Positions 32,768 through 41,461 of a stretch of DNA of 64,000 bases are shown piece after piece (positions within the stretch are counted from its first letter, which is position 1; every line of letters begins with the position of its first letter). The DNA lies in contig NZ_JACDRR010000016.1 of the NCBI RefSeq assembly GCF_013449375.1, positions 1 to 64,000 on the forward strand, read 5' to 3'. Position numbers and translations under genes: made by a program. The notes beneath the pieces are model-generated. The model was not told the origin of the DNA. It made no database searches and saw nothing but the letters and a program-made list of their open reading frames with translations. Origin of the DNA: Pectobacterium sp. CFBP8739. GTDB lineage: Bacteria > Pseudomonadota > Gammaproteobacteria > Enterobacterales > Enterobacteriaceae.

Positions 32768-34180
32768 ATGTCTGCGAATAATAGCAGGTTGTTAAAGCTT
32801 CTAGTTATCCTTTGTATTGCCGGTGGCTTATGGTTATTGCCGGTTCCTGATGGGGTCAAACCCGATGCCTGGCACCTGATGGCGATTTTCATTGCCACGG
32901 TTGTCGGTCTGATTCTTTCTCCTTACCCGCTTGGCGCGATGGCGATGTTCAGCCTGACCTCGGTCGCCATCTTAGGGTTATTATCCATTAAAGATGTGCT
33001 GGCGGGCTTTAGCGATCCCACCATTTGGATGATCGCCTGCGCCTTCTTTATCTCTCGCGGCTTTATCAAAACCGGCTTTGGTCGGCGTATTGGTCTGCTG
33101 TTCATCAGCAAGCTGGGGAACAGTTCTCTCGGTCTGGCGTATGGCCTAGTGTCTACCGACCTGTTGTTCGCCCCAGCGATGCCTTCCACATCTGCACGCT
33201 GTGGTGGGATTATCACACCGCTGTTCCGCTCTATTGCCGAAGCCTACGATTCCACGCCGGAGAAAGGCACACAGCGCCGTATTGGTGCGTTTTTGGTGCA
33301 GTCCATTTTCCAATGTAATGCCGTGACTTCCGCGATGTTCATGACCTCCATGGCAGGCAACCCGATGGTGGCGAAGCTGGCTTCTCAGTTTGGTATTCAC
33401 ATCAGTTGGACGGACTGGGCATTGGCGACACTGCTGCCGGGTTTCCTGTCGTTGGCGCTGATTCCTTACCTGATCTACCGTTTCTACCCACCTGAACTGA
33501 AGAAAACCTCAGAAATGCGTGCGATCGCCGTCGAAAGACTGCGTGAAATGGGCAAGATGACCCGCGACGAGTGGGTGGTTCTGGGCGTGTTCCTGGGGCT
33601 GGTAACCTTCTGGGTGCTGGGCTCCACGTTGAATATCGACGCGACCCTGACCGCACTGGCTGGCCTGAGTGTGCTGTTGCTCAGTCGTGCGCTGAGCTGG
33701 GACGACGTGGTGGGTGAGAAAGAAGCCTGGCACACCGTGGTGTGGTTTGCCGTGCTGATGACGCTGGCGGGTCAGCTCAACAAAATGGGCCTGATTGCTT
33801 GGCTGGGTGGTCTGGCTGGCAGCGCGGTGAGTGGCATGCACTGGCTGCCGATGCTGGGCCTCCTGCTGCTAGTTTACTACTATAGCCACTATCTGATGGC
33901 GAGTGCGATTGCCCACATCAGCGCCATGTATGCGATTTTCGTCTCTATCGCGCTGGCCGCCGGTGCACCGCCGATGCTCACCGTACTGGTGTTCGGTATC
34001 TTCAGTAACCTGTTTATGTCTACGACACACTACTCCAGTGGCCCGGCACCGATTCTGTTCGGCACAGGCTACATGCCGCTAGGTACTTGGTGGAAGATCG
34101 GTTTCTCCATCAGCCTGGTTATCATCCCTATCTGGCTGGGTGTTGGCAGTATGTGGTGGAAAGTCCTCGGTTTCTGGTAA
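32768..34180 (+). CDS. DASS-family anion:sodium symporter or antiporter
   Basis: A dicarboxylate/citrate carrier of about 470 residues in the divalent anion symporter family (CitT/TtdT/YbhI type). It has about 12 helices and the family motifs SIFQCNAVTSAMFMTSMAGN near residue 177 and SNLFMSTTHYSSGPAPILFG near residue 415. The longest frame starts inside the ERIC repeat, so I choose the ATG at 32768 (GAGTGG upstream); ATG 32750 is an alternative. It lies upstream of dcuS on the same strand, so its likely substrates are C4-dicarboxylates or citrate. Specificity is not readable from sequence. Confidence 0.88.
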   Translation: MSANNSRLLKLLVILCIAGGLWLLPVPDGVKPDAWHLMAIFIATVVGLILSPYPLGAMAMFSLTSVAILGLLSIKDVLAGFSDPTIWMIACAFFISRGFIKTGFGRRIGLLFISKLGNSSLGLAYGLVSTDLLFAPAMPSTSARCGGIITPLFRSIAEAYDSTPEKGTQRRIGAFLVQSIFQCNAVTSAMFMTSMAGNPMVAKLASQFGIHISWTDWALATLLPGFLSLALIPYLIYRFYPPELKKTSEMRAIAVERLREMGKMTRDEWVVLGVFLGLVTFWVLGSTLNIDATLTALAGLSVLLLSRALSWDDVVGEKEAWHTVVWFAVLMTLAGQLNKMGLIAWLGGLAGSAVSGMHWLPMLGLLLLVYYYSHYLMASAIAHISAMYAIFVSIALAAGAPPMLTVLVFGIFSNLFMSTTHYSSGPAPILFGTGYMPLGTWWKIGFSISLVIIPIWLGVGSMWWKVLGFW

Positions 34181-34255
34181 AAACGTAGATACGTACTGGC
34201 TTTCCTGATGCAAGAAATACGCAGCAACACGTTAAGCCTGATTTCCTTTCTCTAA

Positions 34256-34288
34256 GCCTACGCCCTGTCTCTGTGACGGGGCGTAGGC
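34256..34288 (+). terminator. Hairpin between the DASS transporter and dcuS
   Basis: A 13-bp stem with one G-U pair (GCCTACGCCCTGT at 34256-34268, ACGGGGCGTAGGC at 34276-34288). There is no T run. It probably separates the transporter mRNA from dcuSR. Confidence 0.55.
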
Positions 34289-34358
34289 ATCACGGCACGC
34301 GAAACGCGACGAAACAGTATAAGATAACGGTGTGATGATGTTTGTTTCGGAGAGTGAC

Positions 34359-35987
34359 ATGGGCAAGAAAAAGGCACCGCTAAAGCTGGGAACATCGGTG
34401 TTTCTGATGGTGTCAGTTGTGCTTGGCGCGGTGTTGCTGGTGGTCTATTCCTTGCTGTTTTTTCGCATTAATCAGCTATCAGAAGATCATCTGCGAGAAA
34501 AAGCCTTTGCCATTGCTCGCACATTTGCCGCCTCTCCCGTTGTTATTGATGAACTGAAAGGGATTGGCCGACCTGAAGAAGTGCAGATTGCGGCGGAGAC
34601 GATTCGCCTGCGCAATCAACTGCTTTTCGTCACGGTGACTGACATGGATACGGTGCGTCATAGCCATCCTGAGCCGGAAAGAATTGGCGAGCATTTTGCT
34701 GGTCGGGATATCTACCCAGCGCTGCTGGGTATGGAAAATACCGCCATTAATCGGGGAACGCTCGATCCTGCGCTGCGGGTCTTTACGCCGGTTTTCGACA
34801 GCAACCATAAGCAGGTTGGCGTCGTCGCGCTGGGGATTGCCTTAACCAGCGTGCAGAAAGTGATCAGTGATAACCGCTGGATGATTCCTTGGACGTTGCT
34901 GGCAGGGGCGCTGGTCGGCTGGTTAGGCACATTGATTTTGGTGAAGGTCCTCAAGCGCATTATGCTGGGATTCGAGCCGTTTGAAATCTCGAATCTGTTT
35001 GAACAGCGCAACGCGATGCTCAAACACATTAAGGAAGGCGTCATCGCGGTCGATCAACAGGGTCGGATTACGGTGATCAATGATGAGGCGCGACGGCTGT
35101 TTCGGCAGAATAAGCCGCAGGGCAGCGAAACGCCATCGTTGAAGCCAGCCGAACGTGTCAGCGACCAGTGGCTTGAGCATCTGCACCTGAAACAGGTGCT
35201 GGAGAGCGGTACGCCACGGCGCGATGAAGAGATTAACTTTAACGGCCACCTGTTGCTGACTAACACCGTGCCAGTCTTTGTGAAGAGCGATATTATCGGC
35301 GCGATTGCGACGTTCCGTGATAAAACAGAGATCAGCCAACTGCTGCAACGGTTGAGTGGGATGTCCTACTACGCGGATGCGCTGCGTGCGCAGTCGCACG
35401 AGTTTATGAATAAGCTGCACGTCATTCTGGGGATGTTGCACTTAAAGTATTACTCACAGCTGGAAGACTATATCCTTAAGACCGCCAATAATTATCAGGC
35501 GGAAATCGGTTCTATTATTCGTAAAGTGAAATCGCCAGTGATTGCCGGCTTCCTGTTGGGTAAAATCAACCGCGCGCGCGATCTCGGCATTACGCTCTCC
35601 ATCAGCGAGGAGAGTCTGCTGCCGGATACCGATGATGTCGATGCTACCAATGAATTGATTACCGTATTGGGTAATCTGATTGAAAATGCGATGGACGCGA
35701 TTGATGGGCAGGAAAACTGCGAAATCAGCGTGAGTTTCCATCATCAGAACGGCCGCCTTCACTGTACCGTGGGGGATGACGGCCCTGGCATTTCGCCGGA
35801 GAGTCAGGCGCGCATTTATGAACAGGGATTCTCTACCAAAGGCAGCGGGCGCGGTATCGGCCTGTATCTGACCAAACAGAGTCTGGAGAAGATTGGCGGC
35901 ACTATCGAGTTTGAATCAGAACCTGAGGTGTACACCCAGTTTTTCGTTACTATTCCTTATCAAGCAAGGCTGTTTGACCATGATTAA
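34359..35987 (+). CDS. dcuS: DcuS, C4-dicarboxylate sensor histidine kinase
   Basis: Membrane sensor of 542 residues, almost the same length as E. coli DcuS. It has one helix near residues 13-35, a periplasmic PAS (about 40-180), a second helix, a cytoplasmic PAS and a kinase core. The fumarate-binding residues of E. coli DcuS have counterparts: Arg100 and His103 in VRHSHPE, Phe113, and Arg140/Phe142 in ALRVFTP. The phospho-accepting His is in RAQSHEFMNKLHVILG. HK motifs include NLIENAMDAID and DDGPGISPES. A CitA identity was considered, but the sequence follows DcuS throughout. Start at 34359 has GGAGAG upstream. It overlaps dcuR by eight bases. Confidence 0.92.
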   Translation: MGKKKAPLKLGTSVFLMVSVVLGAVLLVVYSLLFFRINQLSEDHLREKAFAIARTFAASPVVIDELKGIGRPEEVQIAAETIRLRNQLLFVTVTDMDTVRHSHPEPERIGEHFAGRDIYPALLGMENTAINRGTLDPALRVFTPVFDSNHKQVGVVALGIALTSVQKVISDNRWMIPWTLLAGALVGWLGTLILVKVLKRIMLGFEPFEISNLFEQRNAMLKHIKEGVIAVDQQGRITVINDEARRLFRQNKPQGSETPSLKPAERVSDQWLEHLHLKQVLESGTPRRDEEINFNGHLLLTNTVPVFVKSDIIGAIATFRDKTEISQLLQRLSGMSYYADALRAQSHEFMNKLHVILGMLHLKYYSQLEDYILKTANNYQAEIGSIIRKVKSPVIAGFLLGKINRARDLGITLSISEESLLPDTDDVDATNELITVLGNLIENAMDAIDGQENCEISVSFHHQNGRLHCTVGDDGPGISPESQARIYEQGFSTKGSGRGIGLYLTKQSLEKIGGTIEFESEPEVYTQFFVTIPYQARLFDHD

Positions 35988-36702
35988 TGTACTGATTGTT
36001 GATGACGATGCCATGGTTGCAGAGCTTAACAAATCTTATCTGAACCAGGTTTCTGGCTTTAGCTGCTATGCGACCGTCCCCACGTTGCAGCAGGCACGAA
36101 ACCTGCTGATGCAACCAGACTCGGAAATCGATTTGGTACTGCTGGACATTTATATGCAGCAGGATAATGGACTAGATCTGCTGCCGACTATCCGTGAGTT
36201 CAGTGAAAAGACGGACGTTATCATCATCTCGTCTGCCAGCGATGTGTATACCATCAAGAAAGCGCTGCATTACGGCGTAGTGGACTATCTGATTAAGCCG
36301 TTCCAGTTCTCGCGTTTTGAACAGGCGCTGACCGCCTATCGCGAAGAGGCGAACTTGTTCAAACACCGCGATTTTGTTGGGCAATCGGATATTGATAACC
36401 TGATTCGCCGTACCAGCAGTAGCACAGTCAGCGAACGTAAGAAATTGCCGAAAGGGCTGACCAGCCTGACGCTGCGTACCGTCTGCGAATGGATTGAAGG
36501 CAATCAGGGCATCGAATTCTCTACCGAAATGCTGGCGAATGCGATTGGCATTTCCCGTGTCTCCTGCCGTAAATACCTGATCTACTTGTCTGACACCGGC
36601 ATCCTGACCACCAATATCCTGTACGGCTCGACCGGTCGACCGGTGTATCTGTATCGTTTACTGCCAGAAAAGCAGGACTCGCTGCGCCAGTATTGTGAAT
36701 AA
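35980..36702 (+). CDS. dcuR: DcuR, C4-dicarboxylate response regulator
   Basis: A response regulator of 240 residues, as in E. coli (239). The receiver domain begins INVLIVDDDAMVAELNKSYL; the phosphorylated Asp is in LVLLDIYMQQDNGLDLLP, and Lys is in DYLIKPFQ. The C-terminal domain is the CitB/DcuR-type HTH: EFSTEMLANAIGISRVSCRK. The long ORF starts much earlier, but the ATG at 35980 fits the family. It probably activates the flanking transporter genes on both sides in response to dicarboxylates under anaerobiosis. A bidirectional terminator follows. Confidence 0.94.
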   Translation: MINVLIVDDDAMVAELNKSYLNQVSGFSCYATVPTLQQARNLLMQPDSEIDLVLLDIYMQQDNGLDLLPTIREFSEKTDVIIISSASDVYTIKKALHYGVVDYLIKPFQFSRFEQALTAYREEANLFKHRDFVGQSDIDNLIRRTSSSTVSERKKLPKGLTSLTLRTVCEWIEGNQGIEFSTEMLANAIGISRVSCRKYLIYLSDTGILTTNILYGSTGRPVYLYRLLPEKQDSLRQYCE

Positions 36703-36745
36703 AAAGCGGTGAATAAAAGGCTGTGAATAAAATACGATGAATAAA

Positions 36746-36780
36746 CAAAAACGCCACGGCAATGACCGTGGCGTTTTTGT
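36746..36780. terminator. Bidirectional terminator between dcuR and the 2HCT gene
   Basis: A perfect 10-bp stem (AACGCCACGG at 36750-36759, CCGTGGCGTT at 36766-36775) with T's on the right and A's on the left. It can end both convergent genes. Confidence 0.9.
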
Positions 36781-36801
36781 TAGTGGGGAATCGTGGTTGG
36801 G

Positions 36802-38145
36802 TTAGGCAAACCAGCCCAGAAGCAGCGTAGCGGCGATGACGGTAGACGCGCCGCCGATACGGGTGGCGATCTGTGCGAACGGCATCAGAGACATACGGTT
36901 AGAGGCAGACAGAATCGCAACATCACCGGTACCCCCCAGCCCGCTGTGACAGGTGGTGACGATGGAAGCCTCAATCGGGTACATGTTCAGGTAAGGCGCA
37001 ATCAGGAAACTCACCAGCGCCATAGACAGCACCACAGAACCGCAGACGATGACGTAGCCGACAGAGAAGACCGCCACGACGCTCTCCAGCGGGATATACA
37101 GCATGCCAAGCCCGATCATCAGCGGCCATACCAGAGAGCTGGAGACGAATTTGTAAACGCTGTGCGCGCCCGTTTCCATGACGGCAGGAATAACACGCCC
37201 GTATTTACAGAAGACAGCAATCAGAATCATCAGTACCGGACCAGGGATGTGCACCAGTTTCTCAAACAGGCCACCGACGATGAAGAAAGCGCAAATCATC
37301 AGCAATCCGCCGCCCATCAGATGAAAATCAACCGGTTTTGGTGCTTCATTAACGGCAAACATCGCGTTGTCTTCATCGCTGCGCACCAGACGGCCTTCGC
37401 CGTTCAGATCCTTGCGGCGCATACCCAGACGAGACAGCACGCCGGCACACAGAATGGCGAAGATGTTGCCAACGACGGCAGCCGGTGCTAACTGAGCCAC
37501 ATACACATCTGGGGTTTGTCCCAGAATGGCAGAGTAGGCGAGAGATAATGGCAGGATGCCTTCACCAATCCCGCCGCCGATGATGGGCACGATAATGAAG
37601 AAGAAGGTGTGGTAGAAGCTGTAGCCGCACAGCTTACCGACCAGTAAACCGGTTGCCAGTGCGGTTGCGGTGCCGATGACCAACGGGACGAACATGCGCA
37701 CCATTCCTTGAATCAGGATCTTGCGGTTCATGCCCAAGATACTGCCGACCACCAGACAGGCGATGACGAAATACAGGAAGTTCGCCTCTTTCATCAACAG
37801 ATGGACGGTTTTCATGGTGTTGTCATTAAACAGATTAAAATACACCATCACGGAAGGCACCATCAGGCACAGAATGGCCGGGCCACCGATATCTTTGAAC
37901 ACGGGAATGTTGCTGCCAATGTGTGCGAGTAAAAAACCCATCGTCATGATGACGGCGAAACCGCCGATCATGTTTTTAGGCAGATATCCTTCATAGGCCG
38001 CGATGGCAACAATGGCGGCAATCGCTATAAAAAGTGCAACAGGAACGGAGCCGATTTTCTTTTTAAAAAAGCCCCCGATAAACGATGGCTGTGTTTCCAG
38101 CGCGAGATCGTTCTCACATAGAATATCAGTTTCAATTTTTTTCAT
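36802..38145 (-). CDS. 2-hydroxycarboxylate transporter family (CitS/CimH/MaeN-like) carrier
   Basis: A sodium- or proton-coupled carrier of about 447 residues in the 2HCT family, which moves citrate, malate or lactate. Hallmarks are the two reentrant GG-type motifs: PIIGGGIGEGILPLSLAYS near residue 190 and TTCHSGLGGTGDVAILSASN near residue 405. About 11 helices. The start at 38145 (AGGG at good spacing) is chosen over a GTG three codons earlier. It is convergent with dcuSR. Its location next to dcuSR and a DASS carrier suggests malate or citrate uptake under DcuR control. The usual partner enzymes (citrate lyase) are absent from this window. Confidence 0.9.
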   Translation of the reverse strand: MKKIETDILCENDLALETQPSFIGGFFKKKIGSVPVALFIAIAAIVAIAAYEGYLPKNMIGGFAVIMTMGFLLAHIGSNIPVFKDIGGPAILCLMVPSVMVYFNLFNDNTMKTVHLLMKEANFLYFVIACLVVGSILGMNRKILIQGMVRMFVPLVIGTATALATGLLVGKLCGYSFYHTFFFIIVPIIGGGIGEGILPLSLAYSAILGQTPDVYVAQLAPAAVVGNIFAILCAGVLSRLGMRRKDLNGEGRLVRSDEDNAMFAVNEAPKPVDFHLMGGGLLMICAFFIVGGLFEKLVHIPGPVLMILIAVFCKYGRVIPAVMETGAHSVYKFVSSSLVWPLMIGLGMLYIPLESVVAVFSVGYVIVCGSVVLSMALVSFLIAPYLNMYPIEASIVTTCHSGLGGTGDVAILSASNRMSLMPFAQIATRIGGASTVIAATLLLGWFA

Positions 38146-39488
38146 TATATTCACCCTGCTAGGACAGTTGGTACAGAAAGAAATGACATGCCTGCCGCGT
38201 CATGTTGTTTCGATATTGATTGTGCGTCGTTACCGACGTTTTTGTCGTCGATACCGGTATGTTTATCGAACGTTATTAATGCCAATAGCGGCGGATGTTT
38301 ATTATTAAAAAAGCAGCAAATACATTTTTTTGTTTTTTATCAGTTAGTAACAAAAAGATAAGAAAGCGTGGATGTTATTTAACAAAGAATCGTGTTGGAG
38401 GGTAATCTAGCATGAGGGAATGTTAAAAATAATACGTTAATTGCGTATTTGTGAACTTATCAGCAACTCTATTTTAAATAACTTATATTGTTTTTTTGTA
38501 ATTAAAATAACTCATTGAGTACATTGTAGGAGTTAAAAGAGGGGGGGTGAGGTAAATCACAGAGTGAAAATACCACTTTATGGGAATAAGTAAATAGCGC
38601 ACTTTCATTTTAGTGAAAATATTTATTTAACTAAAATAGCCAATTAATTATTGAGTAATATCCATTTTCTCACGGGTCGCCACCCAGGCGATGCTACTGC
38701 GAACAGAAGGCGTCCTCAACCCTACATCAGTTACCTTTTTATCTATGCTTTATCTAACGGATGTCTTCAGCAACGGATCTCTGGTAACGACTATCCCACA
38801 GATAAACAATGCAGGAGAAGCCCAGTTGGAGGAGGGGGAAAAGGCGTTTCTTCCGTCGCACAAAGTTTTTTTCTGTAGCGTAGATAGTCCAGTTTTTGCT
38901 TATGGTGCCGTTGAAGATATCAGAATTTCTTATTATCTGTCAGAATTTTCACCTGTTGTTAACGTTTTTAACAAAAAATAGTGCTCAAATCTTGGACATG
39001 TAAGACCAGATGACTATAGTTTTTTTAATGGTGATAATTTCTTTATGTTGGCAATGTATCGGGTTTTATTGCTGTTTTTTAATAAAAACACAAAATATAC
39101 ACCTTCTGTAAGGTGGTGGGTTTGTATTTTATCTTTTAAGAAAATGTAAGGGAATTTTGTAAATCCCTACTGCTCATATTGACGTCACCGCCATCTGCTG
39201 AGAAATTGAGGGCGTCATAGGGATATAAGGAGGAAAGCAACGGCTTGTCTGAATGATTCTACGTCTTCATCCAGCATCCGTGAGCGGGTTGTTGCGCGTC
39301 GAGGTATAGGTTGTAGTTATTATGACTATATTCAACAGCGTGGCGGCCATCGGTTTTTGGTAACCCCCTTTTCCTCCCCCCATTATTTTGATTTTGCCTT
39401 CGGGCGACAGGGTACAGACCATAGCTCGTAAAAAATACAGGTCTGGCCAACCATACCTAATTGATTTCGAGATGCAGAACGGAATATA
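38146..39488. other. Long AT-rich region with no confident gene
   Basis: About 1.3 kb between the 2HCT carrier and the dppA leader. The left part (38146-38660) is very AT-rich and should hold the promoter of the carrier. A short patch (38670-38880) has higher G+C, as if formerly coding; see the weak ORF at 38691. The part from 38990 to 39490 shows no gene I would defend. An orphan sRNA cannot be excluded. Confidence 0.45.
38691..38981 (+). CDS. Weak hypothetical ORF
   Basis: A 96-residue frame starting with ATG after a possible CAGGCG. The product has no signal peptide, no clear motif and no family I recognise. It is slightly acidic with alternating polar and hydrophobic stretches (VTTIPQINNAGEAQLEEGEK). 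Its first two thirds lie in a patch of higher G+C than the surroundings. It could be a real small gene, a degraded fragment or chance. Confidence 0.2.
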   Translation: MLLRTEGVLNPTSVTFLSMLYLTDVFSNGSLVTTIPQINNAGEAQLEEGEKAFLPSHKVFFCSVDSPVFAYGAVEDIRISYYLSEFSPVVNVFNKK

Positions 39489-39548
39489 GCGCTGTTAACC
39501 ACTGTGTTTTTAGCAATCACGCTTTTAACGATAGTGTTTTTAACAACA
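39489..39548. repeat. 15-bp tandem repeat upstream of dppA
   Basis: Four adjacent degenerate units: GCGCTGTTAACCACT, GTGTTTTTAGCAATC, ACGCTTTTAACGATA and GTGTTTTTAACAACA, with a possible fifth partial unit. The shared core is TTTTTAAC. The array ends about 70 bases before the dppA ATG, so it lies in the promoter or 5' leader. Confidence 0.65.
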
Positions 39549-39584
39549 GTATTAATGCGTATGCAGCTTGGATTTGGGCGGGTA

Positions 39585-39612
39585 TAGCACACAACATCAT
39601 CCACAATGGAGC
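39585..39612 (+). promoter_or_regulatory. CA-rich leader segment, possible GcvB target
   Basis: The dppA leader just before the ribosome-binding site is CA-rich (AGCACACAACATCATCCACA). In E. coli and Salmonella the G/U-rich R1 region of GcvB sRNA pairs with such CA-rich stretches near dppA. The assignment here is by analogy only. Confidence 0.4.
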
Positions 39613-39619
39613 ACACGTA

Positions 39620-41227
39620 ATGGAAAAATCCCTGGTTAAATCAAGGGTGTTGAAATTCGGCCTTGGCTTGCTCGCCATGTCCGTCGCCGCAGGTGTTCAG
39701 GCAAAAACGCTGGTTTACTGCTCAGAAGGCTCCCCGGAAGGTTTTAACCCACAGCTATTTACCTCCGGTACGACATTTGATGCTAGCTCGATTCCTATTT
39801 ATAACCGCTTGGTGGAATTTAAAGACGGCACCACGGACATTACTTCAGGGTTGGCTGAAAAATGGGATATTAGCGAAGATGGCAAAACCTATACTTTCCA
39901 TCTGCGCAAAGGCGTGAAATGGCAAGACGGCAAAGATTTCAAACCTTCCCGCGATTTCAATGCTGATGACGTGATTTTCTCCTTCATGCGTCAGCAGGAT
40001 GCCAACCATCCGTACCACAAAGTGTCTGGCGGCAGCTATGAATACTATCAGGGTATGGGAATGCCAGAGCTGATCAGCAAAATTGAAAAAGTTGACGACT
40101 ATACCGTCCGCTTTGTGCTGACTCGCCCTGAAGCGCCGTTCCTTGCCGATTTGGCGATGGATTTTGCTTCCATCCTGTCAGCGGAATACGCCGATAATAT
40201 GTTGAAAGCCGGTACGCCGGAGAAAATCGACCTGAACCCAATCGGTACAGGCCCGTTCCAGCTACAGCAGTACCAAAAAGACTCCCGCATTCTGTACAAA
40301 GCCTTTGACGGTTTCTGGGGCACCAAGCCGGGCATTGACCGTCTGGTCTTCTCCATTACGCCAGATGCTTCCGTACGTTACGCCAAGCTGCAAAAAGATG
40401 AATGCCAGATCATGCCGTATCCTAACCCGGCCGATCTCGCGAAGATGAAAGAAGATAAAAATATCACGTTGCTGGAGCAGCCTGGCTTGAACGTCGGCTA
40501 TCTGTCTTACAACGTTGAGAAAAAACCGCTGGATAACGTCAAGATTCGCCAGGCGCTGAACTATGCGGTTAACAAGTCTGCCATTATCGAAGCGGTTTAT
40601 CAGGGTGCCGGTCAGGCCGCAACCAACCTGATCCCGCCGACCATGTGGGGCTACAACAACGACGTTAAAGACTACAGCTACGATCCTGAAAAAGCGAAAG
40701 CCCTGCTGAAAGAAGCAGGTATGGCTGACGGTTTCTCAATCGACCTGTGGGCAATGCCAGTACAGCGTCCGTACAACCCGAACGCACGTCGTATGGCGGA
40801 AATGATTCAGTCCGACTGGGCGAAAGTTGGCGTGAAAGCCAAGATCGTCACCTACGAGTGGGGCGAGTATCTGAAGCGTGCGAAAGACGGCGAGCACCAG
40901 ACCGTACTGATGGGCTGGACGGGTGACAATGGGGATCCAGATAACTTCTTCGCGACCCTGTTCAGCTGCGACGCGGCTAAAAATGGCTCCAACTACTCCA
41001 AATGGTGCTACAAGCCGTTTGAAGATTTGATCCAACCCGCGCGCGCCGTTTCCGATCACGAAAAACGTATTGAGCTGTACAAACAAGCACAGGTGGTGAT
41101 GCACGATCAAGCTCCGGCACTGATTGTTGCGCACTCCACCGTGTATGAACCAGTACGTAAAAATGTGAAAGGTTATGTGGTTCAGCCGCGTGGCGTGCAT
41201 AGCTTCAACAACGTGACGTTGGATTAA
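39620..41227 (+). CDS. dppA: Dipeptide-binding periplasmic protein DppA
   Basis: Periplasmic dipeptide-binding protein of 535 residues, the same as in E. coli. The signal peptide (residues 1-28) ends in AAGVQA, followed by [20 protein letters not shown], the DppA hallmark. It delivers dipeptides (and haem or 5-aminolevulinate in some bacteria) to DppBCDF and also serves dipeptide chemotaxis with Tap. An upstream in-frame extension of 53 codons is leader sequence, as GGAGC precedes the ATG at 39620. Three hairpins separate it from dppB. Confidence 0.96.
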   Translation: MEKSLVKSRVLKFGLGLLAMSVAAGVQAKTLVYCSEGSPEGFNPQLFTSGTTFDASSIPIYNRLVEFKDGTTDITSGLAEKWDISEDGKTYTFHLRKGVKWQDGKDFKPSRDFNADDVIFSFMRQQDANHPYHKVSGGSYEYYQGMGMPELISKIEKVDDYTVRFVLTRPEAPFLADLAMDFASILSAEYADNMLKAGTPEKIDLNPIGTGPFQLQQYQKDSRILYKAFDGFWGTKPGIDRLVFSITPDASVRYAKLQKDECQIMPYPNPADLAKMKEDKNITLLEQPGLNVGYLSYNVEKKPLDNVKIRQALNYAVNKSAIIEAVYQGAGQAATNLIPPTMWGYNNDVKDYSYDPEKAKALLKEAGMADGFSIDLWAMPVQRPYNPNARRMAEMIQSDWAKVGVKAKIVTYEWGEYLKRAKDGEHQTVLMGWTGDNGDPDNFFATLFSCDAAKNGSNYSKWCYKPFEDLIQPARAVSDHEKRIELYKQAQVVMHDQAPALIVAHSTVYEPVRKNVKGYVVQPRGVHSFNNVTLD

Positions 41228-41257
41228 GTCAGCCACTCGTTTTTTCACGGACATGGA

Positions 41258-41397
41258 AAACCCCGACCTTGCGGTTTCTCGTTAGAGGAGCCGTGGAGGC
41301 GGGGTTTCTTGCCCGTTACATTTTTATGGCAGGCTTCCTGCCCGCCAGCCGGCGGGCCGTCGCACACGACGTTTAAAATCGTTTCTGACGATTTTTT
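41258..41397 (+). terminator. Three hairpins between dppA and dppB
   Basis: A long stem AAACCCCG (41258-41265) with CGGGGTTT (41300-41307); then GCCCGCC (41340-41346) with GGCGGGC (41351-41357); then AAAATCGT (41375-41382) with ACGATTTT (41388-41395) running into T's. The last looks like a genuine rho-independent terminator. Together they should greatly reduce transcription into dppBCDF, so that dppA is made in excess. Confidence 0.75.
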
Positions 41398-41461
41398 AGC
41401 TGTGAGCAATGATAAGCCCGATGGCCAACGAGCCAGCGGGCATAAATAGAGAGTTCGGGAT

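Noticed and set aside
34359-36702. CitA/CitB citrate two-component system
   Set aside because: First considered because of the citrate-type carriers nearby, but both proteins follow E. coli DcuS and DcuR throughout in sequence, length and ligand residues.
36793-37491. 232-codon frame on the plus strand opposite the 2HCT carrier
   Set aside because: Shadow of a membrane-protein gene; hydrophilic, repetitive composition typical of antisense frames.
39259-39616. Minus-strand frames over the dppA leader
   Set aside because: The repetitive [10 protein letters not shown] peptide is simply the 15-bp tandem repeat read in frame; there is no ribosome-binding site or family match.
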